A stretch of DNA of 64,000 nucleotides from Pelotomaculum_C sp050950345 (GTDB lineage Bacteria > Bacillota > Desulfotomaculia > Desulfotomaculales > Pelotomaculaceae), in NCBI GenBank assembly GCA_050950345.1, contig JBMNHK010000001.1, forward strand, positions 1 through 64,000, read 5' to 3'. The notes beneath the pieces were generated by a model. That model was not told the origin of the DNA. It did no database searches and saw nothing but the letters and a program-made list of their open reading frames with translations. Within the stretch, counting starts at the first letter, position 1, and the number at the start of each line of letters is the position of its first letter. Shown piece by piece: positions 52,207 through 61,333 of the stretch. The position numbers and the translations under genes are program-made.

Positions 52207-52719
52207 TTAGCGCCTGTGACGAAGGCCTCCGCGGGACCCCAGGATTTGTGACCATACCATGCCCTTTATTACTTGCCCGGAGGTTATTAAATCATCAAAG
52301 AGCTCTTCCCCGCCAACTGCCTTTTCCTGTTTGCGGGCCGTTTCCTGAGCAGGGGCTTCAACCTTATCTGCTATCTGCACGGTGCTCTGCTGCGCCGGGT
52401 AATCCCAGGACCCACTCTCAGCATAGAGATCCTGCCCGTAGCTCGCCGCCAATTGTTCTGCCTCCCAGTATGAATTAGCATCGCCTGCTCCACCCGGCAT
52501 TTGATAGACTGTCTCTTCTTCGCCTTTGGTCAGGTATTCCGGTATGTTGAGCTTGGTTTTATTGCTATTATCAGGCAAAGGCCTGCTGGAATCGGGCAAG
52601 CGGCCAGCCTTTTCACCATCATTTTCATCTTTCGCACCAACCTGCTCCAGGTAACGCCAGAAACTCCTCCCCACGATAAACAACACTACCAACCAGAATA
52701 TCGTATCCATATAACCCAC
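52207..52719 (-). CDS. Membrane-anchored protein of unknown function
   Basis: A 170-residue protein I do not recognise. An N-terminal hydrophobic segment (about 7-19) is followed by a charged and Ser/Gly-rich low-complexity middle. A conserved-looking C-terminal amphipathic stretch reads ELFDDLITSGQVIKGMVW and ends with basic GLRHRR. It follows floA on the same strand with a 52-base gap and could work with the membrane microdomain proteins, but this is position only. The start at 52719 or the second Met at 52710 are both possible. Confidence 0.6.
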   Translation of the reverse strand: MGYMDTIFWLVVLFIVGRSFWRYLEQVGAKDENDGEKAGRLPDSSRPLPDNSNKTKLNIPEYLTKGEEETVYQMPGGAGDANSYWEAEQLAASYGQDLYAESGSWDYPAQQSTVQIADKVEAPAQETARKQEKAVGGEELFDDLITSGQVIKGMVWSQILGSRGGLRHRR

Positions 52720-52771
52720 CCTTAAAGTATTTCTTCGTCAAAGGTGACTTGTTTAACAGCCACTTTGAAAC

Positions 52772-53776
52772 CTACTTTGAAGGCTGATCGGGATCTGCCG
52801 GTTCTTTCTGCCGGGTTATCTTTGATATGGAATCTCTCATCTCGGTATCTGAAAGTAAATTTTGCAAATTATAATAATCCATCACACCCATATTGCCCTG
52901 TCGCAAAGCTTCTGCCAGAGCCAGGGGCACTTCTGCTTCCGCCTGGACTACTTTTGCCCTCATCTCCTGGACGGTGGCTTTCATTTCTTGTTCTCTAGCC
53001 ACGGCCATGGCCCTGCGCTCTTCTGCCTTGGCCTGGGCAATCCGTTTATCCGCTTCCGCCTGGTCAGTTTGCAGCTGGGCTCCGATGTTGCGCCCTACAT
53101 CTACGTCGGCAATATCTATGGACAGAATCTCAAACGCAGTGCCGGCATCCAGACCTTTGTTCAAAACCGTACGGGAGATCATATCGGGGTTTTCTAAAAC
53201 CATTTTATGGCTATCAGAGCTGCCCACAGTCGTAACAACACCTTCGCCTACCCGGGCCAGGACGGTATCTTCGCCGGCCCCCCCGACCAGCCGGTCAATA
53301 TTAGCCCGCACAGTAACTCTGGCAATAACTTTGACTTCGATGCCATTCTTAGCCATTGCAGACACAACTGGTGTCTCCAGGACCTTTGGGTTAACGCTCA
53401 TCTGCACAGCCTCAAAGACATCACGACCAGCCAGATCAATGGCGGCCGCCCGTTCAAATGCCAGCGGTATAGCCGCTCTTTCTGCTGCTACCAGCGCATT
53501 TACAACCTTATCAACATTACCACCGGCCAGGTAATGTGCCTCCAACTGGTTTACGGAGATATCAAGCCCGGCCTTATAGGATTTAATCAGCGGGTTGACT
53601 ATTTTTGCCGGGGGTACCCGTCTCAAACGCATACCGATTAAAGTAATTATGCCTATCTTTACACCTGCAGCCAGCGCCGATATCCAGAGCCCAACAGGTA
53701 TAAAACTAAAAACAATGGCAATGGCGACAAAAATTAAGACAATAAGCAACAAGGAAAAAATAAATCCACCGCCCAT
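52772..53776 (-). CDS. floA: Flotillin-like protein FloA
   Basis: A 334-residue SPFH-family membrane scaffold (UPF0365, YqfA type). The N-terminal hydrophobic region has two short membrane stretches; the SPFH-like domain follows, with IVNPLIKSYKAGLDISVNQ and EDTVLARVGEGVV. The C-terminal part (about 225-300) is Ala/Glu-rich coiled coil. It organises functional membrane microdomains in Bacillus. It follows nfeD by 33 bases, the typical pairing. Confidence 0.95.
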   Translation of the reverse strand: MGGGFIFSLLLIVLIFVAIAIVFSFIPVGLWISALAAGVKIGIITLIGMRLRRVPPAKIVNPLIKSYKAGLDISVNQLEAHYLAGGNVDKVVNALVAAERAAIPLAFERAAAIDLAGRDVFEAVQMSVNPKVLETPVVSAMAKNGIEVKVIARVTVRANIDRLVGGAGEDTVLARVGEGVVTTVGSSDSHKMVLENPDMISRTVLNKGLDAGTAFEILSIDIADVDVGRNIGAQLQTDQAEADKRIAQAKAEERRAMAVAREQEMKATVQEMRAKVVQAEAEVPLALAEALRQGNMGVMDYYNLQNLLSDTEMRDSISKITRQKEPADPDQPSK

Positions 53777-53809
53777 TTAAAGCCCTCCTTCTGCGTTTAT
53801 ATACTTTGC

Positions 53810-54301
53810 CTATATTTCTTTAACAATCACTCTGGTTCCCTCTACTTTAACGACCCTAACCCCGGCACCAACCGCCACGAACTCGCCTTCAGTTACTACG
53901 TCCACTCTCTGACCATCGATTTCAGCTGCACCTGAAGGTCTTAATGGTGTAAGCGCAATTCCTTCCTTGCCCACCAAAAGAGCTAACCCGGATGCAGGAG
54001 CGACATAACCTTCTTCATTGCGCTGTCTGTTTTGCAGGGTAAACCTGTACCACATTTTGTAACGTGAAGCCAGTTTAATTCCTGCCAGCAATAAGACTAT
54101 CGTGGTTAGCAGCGCTATTACAAGTGCTGAGGCAACCTGGGTTATATCCACTGCCAACAGTAATATACCCCAACCCATAAGAATGATTCCGATAACGCCG
54201 GCTACCCCAAAGCCTGTAAACACGAAGATCTCCAGCACAAAGGCGATGATCCCCAGGATGAATGCCAGGTAGGCCAACCAGACAATAAGCTCTGGAGACA
54301 T
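53810..54301 (-). CDS. NfeD-family membrane protein (short form)
   Basis: A 163-residue NfeD protein. Four hydrophobic segments (about 5-100) precede a C-terminal OB-fold (LVGKEGIALTPLRPSG, ... INVVTEG-like DVVTEGEFV). It lacks the N-terminal ClpP-like protease of long NfeD (1b/YqeZ-long type). Its partner FloA is the next gene. Confidence 0.9.
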   Translation of the reverse strand: MSPELIVWLAYLAFILGIIAFVLEIFVFTGFGVAGVIGIILMGWGILLLAVDITQVASALVIALLTTIVLLLAGIKLASRYKMWYRFTLQNRQRNEEGYVAPASGLALLVGKEGIALTPLRPSGAAEIDGQRVDVVTEGEFVAVGAGVRVVKVEGTRVIVKEI

Positions 54302-54367
54302 ATGGATCCCTCCCTATTGGCAAAAATGCTTGGCAAAAGGCCAAGCATTGTCTTTGGTATAAATAAG

Positions 54368-54544
54368 TTATCTATATTTGCGTTTTCTAGCCGCTTCGGA
54401 CTTTTTTTTTCTTCTTACGCTGGGTTTCTCATAATGTTCATGTTTCCTAGCTTCTGCAAGCACCCCAGCTTTCTGACAGGTGCGCTTGAAACGCCGGAGG
54501 GCACTGTCCAAAGTTTCGTTTTTACCCACTTTAACTTCCGCCAC
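54368..54544 (-). CDS. rpsU: Ribosomal protein S21
   Basis: A 58-residue S21. The initiator is GTG at 54544 (GTG GCG GAA GTT) with GGAGGG upstream; an earlier in-frame ATG gives a longer, atypical N-terminus. The conserved segments ETLDSALRRFKRTCQKAG and the basic C-terminus KPSVRRKKKSEAARKRK are present. S21 binds the 16S 3' region and aids initiation. In Bacillus it also begins this yqe/yqf cluster. Confidence 0.95.
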   Translation of the reverse strand: MAEVKVGKNETLDSALRRFKRTCQKAGVLAEARKHEHYEKPSVRRKKKSEAARKRKYR

Positions 54545-54730
54545 AACTTTCCCTCCCTCCGCTAAAACCATAAAGCTTAAAACCACTCATTGAAAAGCTT
54601 GAGCTCCTTAGCACAAATACCATGTTATTATACAGTATATTTCGGCCATGCGTCAATAGTAGAGCTGGCAACAAGCTTCATTCAAATACTTGTGCACATG
54701 ACGTTAATCTCCCGCTCAAACCAACACTGT

Positions 54731-55075
54731 CTAACCCGGCGGCCAGTTCATCGGCCTACCAGCCAGCAGGTGGTAATGGATATGCATGACCTCCTGCCCG
54801 GCACCCCGGCCACAGTTATTTACCAGACGGAAACCACTCTCAGCCAACCCCATTTTTTTAGCCACGCGGGCTGCAGCAAACTGGACATGTCCCATCAGTT
54901 GAGTGTCTTCTTCATTTATTTCCAGCAAACTGGGGATGTGCTTTTTGGGAATAACCAATAAGTGAACAGGAGCCACGGGATTAAGATCTTTAAAAACTAA
55001 AACCTGGTCGTCTTCATAAACGACTTCTGAAGGTATTTCTTTATTGGCAATCTTACAAAAAATGCAGTCCTGAAT
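54731..55075 (-). CDS. HIT-family hydrolase (HinT-like), apparent ATT start
   Basis: A 114-residue histidine-triad protein. QDCIFCKIANKEIPSEVVYEDD at the N-terminus (read as two overlapping blocks) and the HIHYHLLAG triad near the C-terminus are typical. HIT proteins hydrolyse nucleoside phosphoramidates and AMP-lysine. The family N-terminus begins one residue before QDC, and the in-frame codon there is ATT (55075). There is no ATG, GTG or TTG further upstream before a stop, and GGAGG lies seven bases before the ATT. Initiation at Ile codons is known but rare; a downstream GTG at 54976 would lose the first 33 residues. Confidence 0.85.
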   Translation of the reverse strand: MQDCIFCKIANKEIPSEVVYEDDQVLVFKDLNPVAPVHLLVIPKKHIPSLLEINEEDTQLMGHVQFAAARVAKKMGLAESGFRLVNNCGRGAGQEVMHIHYHLLAGRPMNWPPG

Positions 55076-55158
55076 GATTGCACCTCCTCCCGGAGAAAAA
55101 TGTTTTATTATTTGACTTGAACAAAACTATTCAACAAAAAAGGCGGAATTCCTCCACT

Positions 55159-56475
55159 TTAACACCTTATTAATTTAGCTGTTAAGTGATCCTTGTCCCA
55201 GCCTTCAATCTTAACCTTGACGATCTGACCTACGAGATCCTCATTTCCGGGAAACACAGTTCGCAGGTAATTATCGGTCAAACCTTCGCATAACCGGTCG
55301 CTGCCGGTTAAAGCCCGTTCAACCAGCACTGACATCTCCAGACCAACAAGGGTTGATGCGAAACGACCGGCCAGCTTTTCACCAAGGCGGATTAGCTTAC
55401 GGCTACGGCGGTCAACGGTTGACGGATCAACCTGCTCAGGATAATTTGCAGCCGGAGTCCCCCGGCGGGGAGAAAACTTAAAGACATGGAGCCTGCTATA
55501 TGACAGCTGCTCAACAAGCTTGCAGGTATATTGATAATCCAGCTCTGTTTCGCCGGGAAAGCCAACAATTACATCGGTGCTGAGGCCAAGATGGGGAATA
55601 TTCTCCTTCAACACATCTACCAGCCTGGCGTATTCCCAGGCATTATAACGCCGGCCCATCTTTCCCAGGATCTTATCGGAGCCGGATTGGAGAGGTATGT
55701 GCAGGTGCCGGCAAATTTTCTCTGAATCAGATAACACGGCAACTAATTCAGGGGTTATATCATTGGGTTCGATGGAGCTAATCCGCAGCCGGTGCAACCC
55801 CGGCAATTGCTCAAGGCCTGTCAACAGGTTCGCCAGGGTAGGTTGCTCGCTAAGATCCTGGCCATAGGAACCAGTATGGGTACCGGTCAGGACAATTTCT
55901 TGATAGCCCGCAGCTACCAATTGCTCAGCTGCCTGCAAGACCTGTTCAGGCCTCCTGCTGCGTTGGGGTCCTCTGGCCTCAGGTACGATACAATAGGTGC
56001 AGCAATTATCGCAACCCTCCTGAATTTTCAGGAAAGCACGTACGCGCTCGCTAACCGGCAGTGAGGCACTATCAGCAAACTCGTCACCCGCTTGATAATC
56101 GCTGACAACAGCTACAGGAGCTGCTCCTTTAACAGCGGTCTCAACTAGATCCACGATTTTCAACCGATCCCTTGTTCCTACAACTAAGTCAACACCAGGT
56201 ATCTCCATTATTTCACCGGATGCAGTCTGCGCATAGCACCCGGTCACTACGATCAGGGCACGAGGATTTTTCCTGATAGCCCGGCGGATTAATTGTCTGG
56301 ACTTACGGTCACCCAGGTGGGTCACAGTACAGGTGTTAATAACATACAAATCAGCCATGTCCTCAAAGTCAACAACCTTGTAGCCCCTGATTTGGAAACT
56401 CCCGGCCAGCGCGGCTGATTCATATTGATTCACCTTACAGCCAAGTGTGGTTATTGCTACCCGTTTTTCATCCAT
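55159..56475 (-). CDS. mtaB: tRNA t6A37 C2-methylthiotransferase MtaB
   Basis: A 438-residue radical-SAM methylthiotransferase that forms ms2t6A37 in tRNA. It has an N-terminal UPF0004 domain (GCKVNQYES, NTCTVTH), the radical SAM cluster CDNCCTYCIVP (CxxxCxxC) and a C-terminal TRAM domain. Three cysteines in the N-terminal part bind the second cluster. The start is placed at ATG 56475 (MDEKRVAITT), overlapping the rsmE stop by 8 bases; an earlier in-frame start lies at 56499. Order rsmE-mtaB is common downstream of dnaJ-prmA in Firmicutes. Confidence 0.93.
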   Translation of the reverse strand: MDEKRVAITTLGCKVNQYESAALAGSFQIRGYKVVDFEDMADLYVINTCTVTHLGDRKSRQLIRRAIRKNPRALIVVTGCYAQTASGEIMEIPGVDLVVGTRDRLKIVDLVETAVKGAAPVAVVSDYQAGDEFADSASLPVSERVRAFLKIQEGCDNCCTYCIVPEARGPQRSRRPEQVLQAAEQLVAAGYQEIVLTGTHTGSYGQDLSEQPTLANLLTGLEQLPGLHRLRISSIEPNDITPELVAVLSDSEKICRHLHIPLQSGSDKILGKMGRRYNAWEYARLVDVLKENIPHLGLSTDVIVGFPGETELDYQYTCKLVEQLSYSRLHVFKFSPRRGTPAANYPEQVDPSTVDRRSRKLIRLGEKLAGRFASTLVGLEMSVLVERALTGSDRLCEGLTDNYLRTVFPGNEDLVGQIVKVKIEGWDKDHLTAKLIRC

Positions 56476-57235
56476 CCATTTGTCCCCCCAGTTCCCCAAA
56501 CTGGTACAGTATCATCGTCAGCACAGCCAGGGCAGCAGTTTCAGTCCGTAAAATACGCGGTCCAAGGGTTACAGGCCTGACACCGTGCGAGCAGGCCAGA
56601 GACACCTCGGCAGCAGTAAAACCACCCTCCGGTCCTATAAAAACATATAGATCAATAACTGAATCTAAATTTTCACAATCGATCAGCGCTTTTTTCAGTG
56701 AGGTCGTATTTTCCATCTCCCAGGGGAGCAGTGCTGTGGCGCTTTTGCTCATCCCAGCCAGCACATCCTCCCAGGTCGCCAGGGCAGCTACTTCAGGAAT
56801 ATCAGGACGGCGGCACTGCTTGGCAGCTTCAAGGGCAATACGCTGCCAGCGGTCAAGACGCCGTTGCTGCTTATCCCCCGTCAGCTTAACAACTGCCCTT
56901 TCACAAGCCAGCGGAATAATCCTGCTTACACCCAATTCAGTAGCTTTTTGGATAATAAAGTCCATTTTGTCACCCTTGGGTAACCCTTGCACCAGGGTAA
57001 GCTTCAACCCGGGCTCATCTACTACTGTCTTTTCCTCAATTACTGCACAGGTAACCTCATCCCGGCTGACCTCTTCCAGCACTGCCTCATAGACTTTCCC
57101 CCGGCCGTCGAGTACCGTTATAAGGTCACCTACCCTTAGACGCAGCACTTTGGCTATATGAATAACATCAGTGCCTGTGATGGTGACCTTGCCGGCCTTA
57201 ACCTGTTCAGGGGCGACAAAAAAACGGGGCATCAT
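56468..57235 (-). CDS. rsmE: 16S rRNA (uracil1498-N3)-methyltransferase RsmE
   Basis: A 255-residue SPOUT-class methyltransferase. The N-terminal PUA-like part (RFFVAPEQV) precedes the SPOUT knot with VFIGPEGGFTAAEV and ILRTETAALAVLT. It modifies U1498 of 16S rRNA. The gene is between prmA and mtaB, a common Firmicutes arrangement. Confidence 0.94.
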   Translation of the reverse strand: MMPRFFVAPEQVKAGKVTITGTDVIHIAKVLRLRVGDLITVLDGRGKVYEAVLEEVSRDEVTCAVIEEKTVVDEPGLKLTLVQGLPKGDKMDFIIQKATELGVSRIIPLACERAVVKLTGDKQQRRLDRWQRIALEAAKQCRRPDIPEVAALATWEDVLAGMSKSATALLPWEMENTTSLKKALIDCENLDSVIDLYVFIGPEGGFTAAEVSLACSHGVRPVTLGPRILRTETAALAVLTMILYQFGELGGQMDG

Positions 57236-57279
57236 TTAACTCCATAAATTAATATTAACCGTTCTTGATGGCTGCCTTA

Positions 57280-58200
57280 TTAACTACCCTGGGCTACCAA
57301 AGCCACCCAATCCCCGGACTTCAACTGCTCAATCACATTTAGCCCGTTTTTTTCCAGGGCCGCGATCACTTCCGGGCCCTTCTCGCTGATAATGCCCGAA
57401 GCGATGAAGATGCCCCCTGGAGCCAGTCTGCCAACCACATCTGCTGCTAATTGAGCAATCACTCTGGCTATGATATTGGCAACAATGATATCGGCCTTGC
57501 CGTCCAGTGAAGACAATAAATCTCCCTCATTGATCTGTACGCGGTCAGCCACCCCGTTGCGCCTGACATTTTCTATGGCAGTAACGCAGGCTACAGGATC
57601 AAGATCAACAGCCTTTACCGAGCCGGCGCCCAGTAGTGCCGCCGCAATGGCCAGAATACCTGAACCGGTGCCGATATCGTAGACGGACTCCCCACCCTGA
57701 ATATGTTTTTCCAATAACTCCAGGCACATGGTTGTGGTTGGATGATTGCCGCTGCCAAAGGACATCCCGGGATCCAGTTCAAGAATTATGTCGCCGGTTT
57801 CAGCCTGAAAATCCTCCCAGGAGGGTTTGATTACCAGGTGTTTGCCCAGACGCACCGGCTTGTAATATGCTTTCCAGCAGTTGGCCCAGTCTTCTTCAGC
57901 TATCTCACAATAGCTTATCCTGGGTGCAGGCAAAAGCTCCAGATTGGCTACCGCTGCCTTAAGCTCCTCCAGTCTACCGGTTAAACTTTCGTTGACAGCA
58001 AAATAGCCTTTGACTACTGGGGATGCATCTGGCTGCAGCCCCTTGACTCCCCATTCATCCGGATCTGTGACTGACTCATAGCGCTGGATTACGGCGGGGT
58101 CCTCAATCACTACCCCGCCTGTACCTAAATCATGAAAAATCTCAGCAACCAGTTCCAACCCTTCAGGTGGAACTTGCACAGCAACTTCTAACCAGTTCAC
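57280..58200 (-). CDS. prmA: Ribosomal protein L11 methyltransferase
   Basis: A 306-residue SAM-dependent enzyme that methylates L11. The N-terminal L11-binding domain precedes the Rossmann fold: LELDPGMSFGSGNHPTT, then VYDIGTGSGILAIAA (SAM motif I) and VANIIARVI. The start is GTG 58200 with GGGGATA upstream. It is 23 bases after dnaJ, the usual heat-shock operon tail. Confidence 0.94.
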   Translation of the reverse strand: MNWLEVAVQVPPEGLELVAEIFHDLGTGGVVIEDPAVIQRYESVTDPDEWGVKGLQPDASPVVKGYFAVNESLTGRLEELKAAVANLELLPAPRISYCEIAEEDWANCWKAYYKPVRLGKHLVIKPSWEDFQAETGDIILELDPGMSFGSGNHPTTTMCLELLEKHIQGGESVYDIGTGSGILAIAAALLGAGSVKAVDLDPVACVTAIENVRRNGVADRVQINEGDLLSSLDGKADIIVANIIARVIAQLAADVVGRLAPGGIFIASGIISEKGPEVIAALEKNGLNVIEQLKSGDWVALVAQGS

Positions 58201-58223
58201 AGTATATCCCCTTATCTGCTAAT

Positions 58224-59354
58224 TCAACTCATAAAAGCGTCTTTCATTTTCCCAAAAAAACCTTTATCTGAAGCTGCTTCTGAATCTTTAATTTCCTCTT
58301 CGCTCAACTTGGCAAATTCTCTTAACAGAGCTTTTTGTTTTTCACTTAGCTTTCTTGGGGTAACAACTTTTACCCGCACATGCTGGTCACCACGTCCATA
58401 ACCGTTAACATGAGGGATGCCTTTGCCTCTAATTCGGAAAACGGTTCCCGTCTGAGTCCCCTCAGGTATCTTAAGGATTTCATTACCCTCTAATGTAGGT
58501 ACCTCCAGTTCGCCTCCCAGAGCAGCCTGGGTAAAGGATATGGGAAGTTCACAAATCAAATCATCCCCTTCGCGCCTGAAGATACGATGAGGTTTTACAT
58601 GTATATAGACGTAAAGATCGCCTGGCGGTCCGCCTTTGGAGCCGACCTCTCCTTCCCCGGCCAAACGCAGCCTTGAACCGTTATCTACCCCAGCAGGAAC
58701 TTTGACTTTTATATTCCTGTTCTTACGGACTTTGCCTTCACCGTGGCAGGTCGCACACGGCTTCTCAACAATCTGACCGGTGCCATGACAACGATCACAG
58801 GTGCGTGATTGAACGATGCGTCCAAAGGGGGTGTTCTGCGCATATTGCATCTGACCTGAACCGCCACAGGCCAGGCAAGTTTTTGGCTTACTGCCCGGAG
58901 CAGCGCCACTGCCGCCGCATGTGCCGCAAGCTTCAATGCGGGCAACTTTTATTTCCCGCTCCAAACCGAAGGCGGCTTCTTTTAAATTCAGCTCCAGATC
59001 AGCTCTGATATCCCTGCCTCTTGCGGGACCATTGCTGCGTCTTCCACCGCCACCAAAAAACATCTCAAAAATGTCACCCAGACCGCCAAAATCACCAAAG
59101 CCTTCAAAACCACCAAAGCCCTGACCATCAACTCCTGCGTGGCCAAAACGGTCATAGTTGGCTCTCTTTTCCGGGTCACTCAAAACAACATATGCTTCGC
59201 TGATTTCCTTGAATTTAGCTTCCGCCTCTTCTTTGTTATCAGGATTAGCATCGGGGTGGTACTTTCGCGCCAGTTTGCGGTATGCTTTTTTAATCTCATC
59301 CGCAGACGCATTCCTACCAACTCCGAGCACCTCGTAATAATCGCGCTTTGCCAT
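58224..59354 (-). CDS. dnaJ: Co-chaperone DnaJ
   Basis: A 376-residue Hsp40. The J domain (1-70) has HPD in YHPDANPDNK; the Gly/Phe-rich region spans about 75-115. Four CxxCxGxG zinc repeats lie at about 145-210, including CGTCGGSG and CATCHGEG. Two C-terminal substrate domains follow. The start is the ATG of MAKRDYYEVLG; two earlier codons are in frame. A hairpin separates it from dnaK. Confidence 0.96.
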   Translation of the reverse strand: MAKRDYYEVLGVGRNASADEIKKAYRKLARKYHPDANPDNKEEAEAKFKEISEAYVVLSDPEKRANYDRFGHAGVDGQGFGGFEGFGDFGGLGDIFEMFFGGGGRRSNGPARGRDIRADLELNLKEAAFGLEREIKVARIEACGTCGGSGAAPGSKPKTCLACGGSGQMQYAQNTPFGRIVQSRTCDRCHGTGQIVEKPCATCHGEGKVRKNRNIKVKVPAGVDNGSRLRLAGEGEVGSKGGPPGDLYVYIHVKPHRIFRREGDDLICELPISFTQAALGGELEVPTLEGNEILKIPEGTQTGTVFRIRGKGIPHVNGYGRGDQHVRVKVVTPRKLSEKQKALLREFAKLSEEEIKDSEAASDKGFFGKMKDAFMS

Positions 59355-59384
59355 ATGCACCACCTCATCTGACTACACAAAGGA

Positions 59385-59455
59385 AAGGGGAACCGCGGAT
59401 TCCCCTTAATAAGGTTGATTTATTCTATTCTGTTTAAGAACTATTCTGTTTAAGA
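59385..59455. repeat. Hairpin and tandem repeat between dnaK and dnaJ
   Basis: AAGGGGAA-CCGCGGA-TTCCCCTT (59385-59407) is a perfect 8-bp stem without a strong T-run, so probably an attenuator or processing site. Beside it CTATTCTGTTTAAGA occurs twice in tandem (59425-59439 and 59441-59455), directly after the dnaK stop. Confidence 0.7.
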
Positions 59456-59456
59456 T

Positions 59457-61304
59457 TTACTTATCCTCTTTTACTTCAAAATCGGCATCAACAACATTCT
59501 CATCCTGCGCCCCCCCGGCAGCACCACCATCTGGCCCGGGGCCTGCAGCACCCTCACCGCCCTGTTGCGCTGCAGTCTGTTGATACATGGCTGAGGTAAG
59601 TTCATACAGCGGACCGGTCAGAGCTTCCAGCTTGGCTTTGATATCATCAATATTATTGCTCTTGACAGCTTCCTTGAGTTCATCGTTAGCTTTTTGCACC
59701 TTTTCAATCGCAGCCGGATCAGCTTTATCCTGAAAATCCTTGATGGCTTTTTCAGCCTGGTAAACCATGCTGTCGGCCTGGTTGCGAACCTCTACTTCTT
59801 CTTTGCGCTTAGCGTCTTCAGCAGCGTGCATTTCGGCCTCTTTGACCATTCTATCTATTTCGTCGTCTTCCAACTTGGTCGAAGCTGTAATGGTCATGCT
59901 TTGTTCTTTACCAGTGCCCATGTCCTTGGCAGAAACATTGACTATTCCGTTGACATCAATGTCAAACTTGACCTCGATTTGCGGTACCCCCCGTGGCGCC
60001 GGCGGAATACCGGTTAAGGTAAAACGCCCAAGTGTCTTGTTGTCTGCAGCCATCGAGCGCTCGCCTTGTAAAACATGGATTTCCACGCTGGTCTGGTTGT
60101 CCGCCGCTGTGGAAAATATCTGGCTTTTAGAAGTGGGAATAGTGGTATTTCTTTCAATTAACTTAGTGGTTACGCCGCCCAGAGTCTCGATCCCCAAAGA
60201 AAGCGGTGTTACATCCAGGAGCAGCACATCCTTAACTTCACCGGCCAGTACGCCTGCCTGGATCGCAGCCCCAATGGCGACACATTCATCCGGGTTAATG
60301 CCCTTATGGGCTTCCTTGCCCAAAAACTTGCGTATGGCTTCCTGTACGGCTGGAATCCTGGTCGAACCACCCACCAGTAATATTTTATTGATATCACTGG
60401 GCTGCAAACCGGCGTCCGAAAGAGCCTGACGAGTGGGCACCATAGTTTTTTCCACAAGATCTACAGTCATTTCATCAAATTTGGCCCTGGTGAGGTTGAT
60501 ATCCAGGTGCTTCGGTCCATCGGCATCAGCTGATATAAAGGGCAGGTTGATATTGCTTGTCGCCACCCCGGAAAGCTCAATTTTTGCTTTTTCTGCAGCT
60601 TCCTTGAGACGCTGCATTGCCATCTTATCGTTCCTCAGGTCTATCCCGGTTTCCTTCTTAAATTCGGTGGCCAAATAGTCTATAATCCTCTGGTCAAAGT
60701 CATCGCCTCCCAGGCGGTTGTTGCCACTGGTGGCTTTAACCTCAAAGACACCGTCTCCTAATTCCAGTATAGATACATCAAAGGTACCGCCGCCCAGGTC
60801 AAAGACCAAAATGGTCTGTTCATCTTCCTTATCCAGCCCATAAGCCAGAGCTGCCGCAGTAGGTTCGTTGATAATACGCAAAACTTCCAAACCGGCAATT
60901 TTTCCGGCATCTTTTGTAGCTTGCCGTTGTGAGTCACTGAAGTAAGCAGGCACGGTGATAACTGCTTTCTCAACTTTTTCACCCAGATATGCTTCCGCGT
61001 CTGCCTTTAATTTTTGTAAAACCATAGCGGATATTTCCTGTGGAGTATATTTCTTACCGTCTATCTCCTCTTTATGCTCCGTACCCATATGGCGTTTAAT
61101 CGAGCTTATTGTGCGATCAGGGTTGCTGACAGCCTGCCTTTTGGCTACCTGCCCCACAAGTCTTTCCCCTGTTTTAGAAAAACCTATAACGGAAGGTGTA
61201 GTCCTGGCACCTTCCGCGTTGGGAATTACTACCGCCTCGCCGCCTTCTATCACGGCAACGCAAGAGTTTGTTGTGCCCAGATCTATTCCTATTACCTTTG
61301 ACAA
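59457..61304 (-). CDS. dnaK: Chaperone DnaK (Hsp70)
   Basis: A 615-residue Hsp70. The ATPase domain starts GIDLGTTNSCVAVIEGG and contains INEPTAAALAYGL and VFDLGGGTFDVS. The substrate-binding domain begins at about 370 with LLLDVTPLSLGIETLGG. The C-terminus ends in a glycine-rich tail and the acidic DADFEVKED. Length is slightly shorter than E. coli. It works with GrpE and DnaJ from the same operon and should be under HrcA/CIRCE control; the CIRCE site itself lies outside the window. Confidence 0.97.
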   Translation of the reverse strand: MSKVIGIDLGTTNSCVAVIEGGEAVVIPNAEGARTTPSVIGFSKTGERLVGQVAKRQAVSNPDRTISSIKRHMGTEHKEEIDGKKYTPQEISAMVLQKLKADAEAYLGEKVEKAVITVPAYFSDSQRQATKDAGKIAGLEVLRIINEPTAAALAYGLDKEDEQTILVFDLGGGTFDVSILELGDGVFEVKATSGNNRLGGDDFDQRIIDYLATEFKKETGIDLRNDKMAMQRLKEAAEKAKIELSGVATSNINLPFISADADGPKHLDINLTRAKFDEMTVDLVEKTMVPTRQALSDAGLQPSDINKILLVGGSTRIPAVQEAIRKFLGKEAHKGINPDECVAIGAAIQAGVLAGEVKDVLLLDVTPLSLGIETLGGVTTKLIERNTTIPTSKSQIFSTAADNQTSVEIHVLQGERSMAADNKTLGRFTLTGIPPAPRGVPQIEVKFDIDVNGIVNVSAKDMGTGKEQSMTITASTKLEDDEIDRMVKEAEMHAAEDAKRKEEVEVRNQADSMVYQAEKAIKDFQDKADPAAIEKVQKANDELKEAVKSNNIDDIKAKLEALTGPLYELTSAMYQQTAAQQGGEGAAGPGPDGGAAGGAQDENVVDADFEVKEDK

Positions 61305-61333
61305 TTGATTCTACCTCCTAAATATATTCCAAT

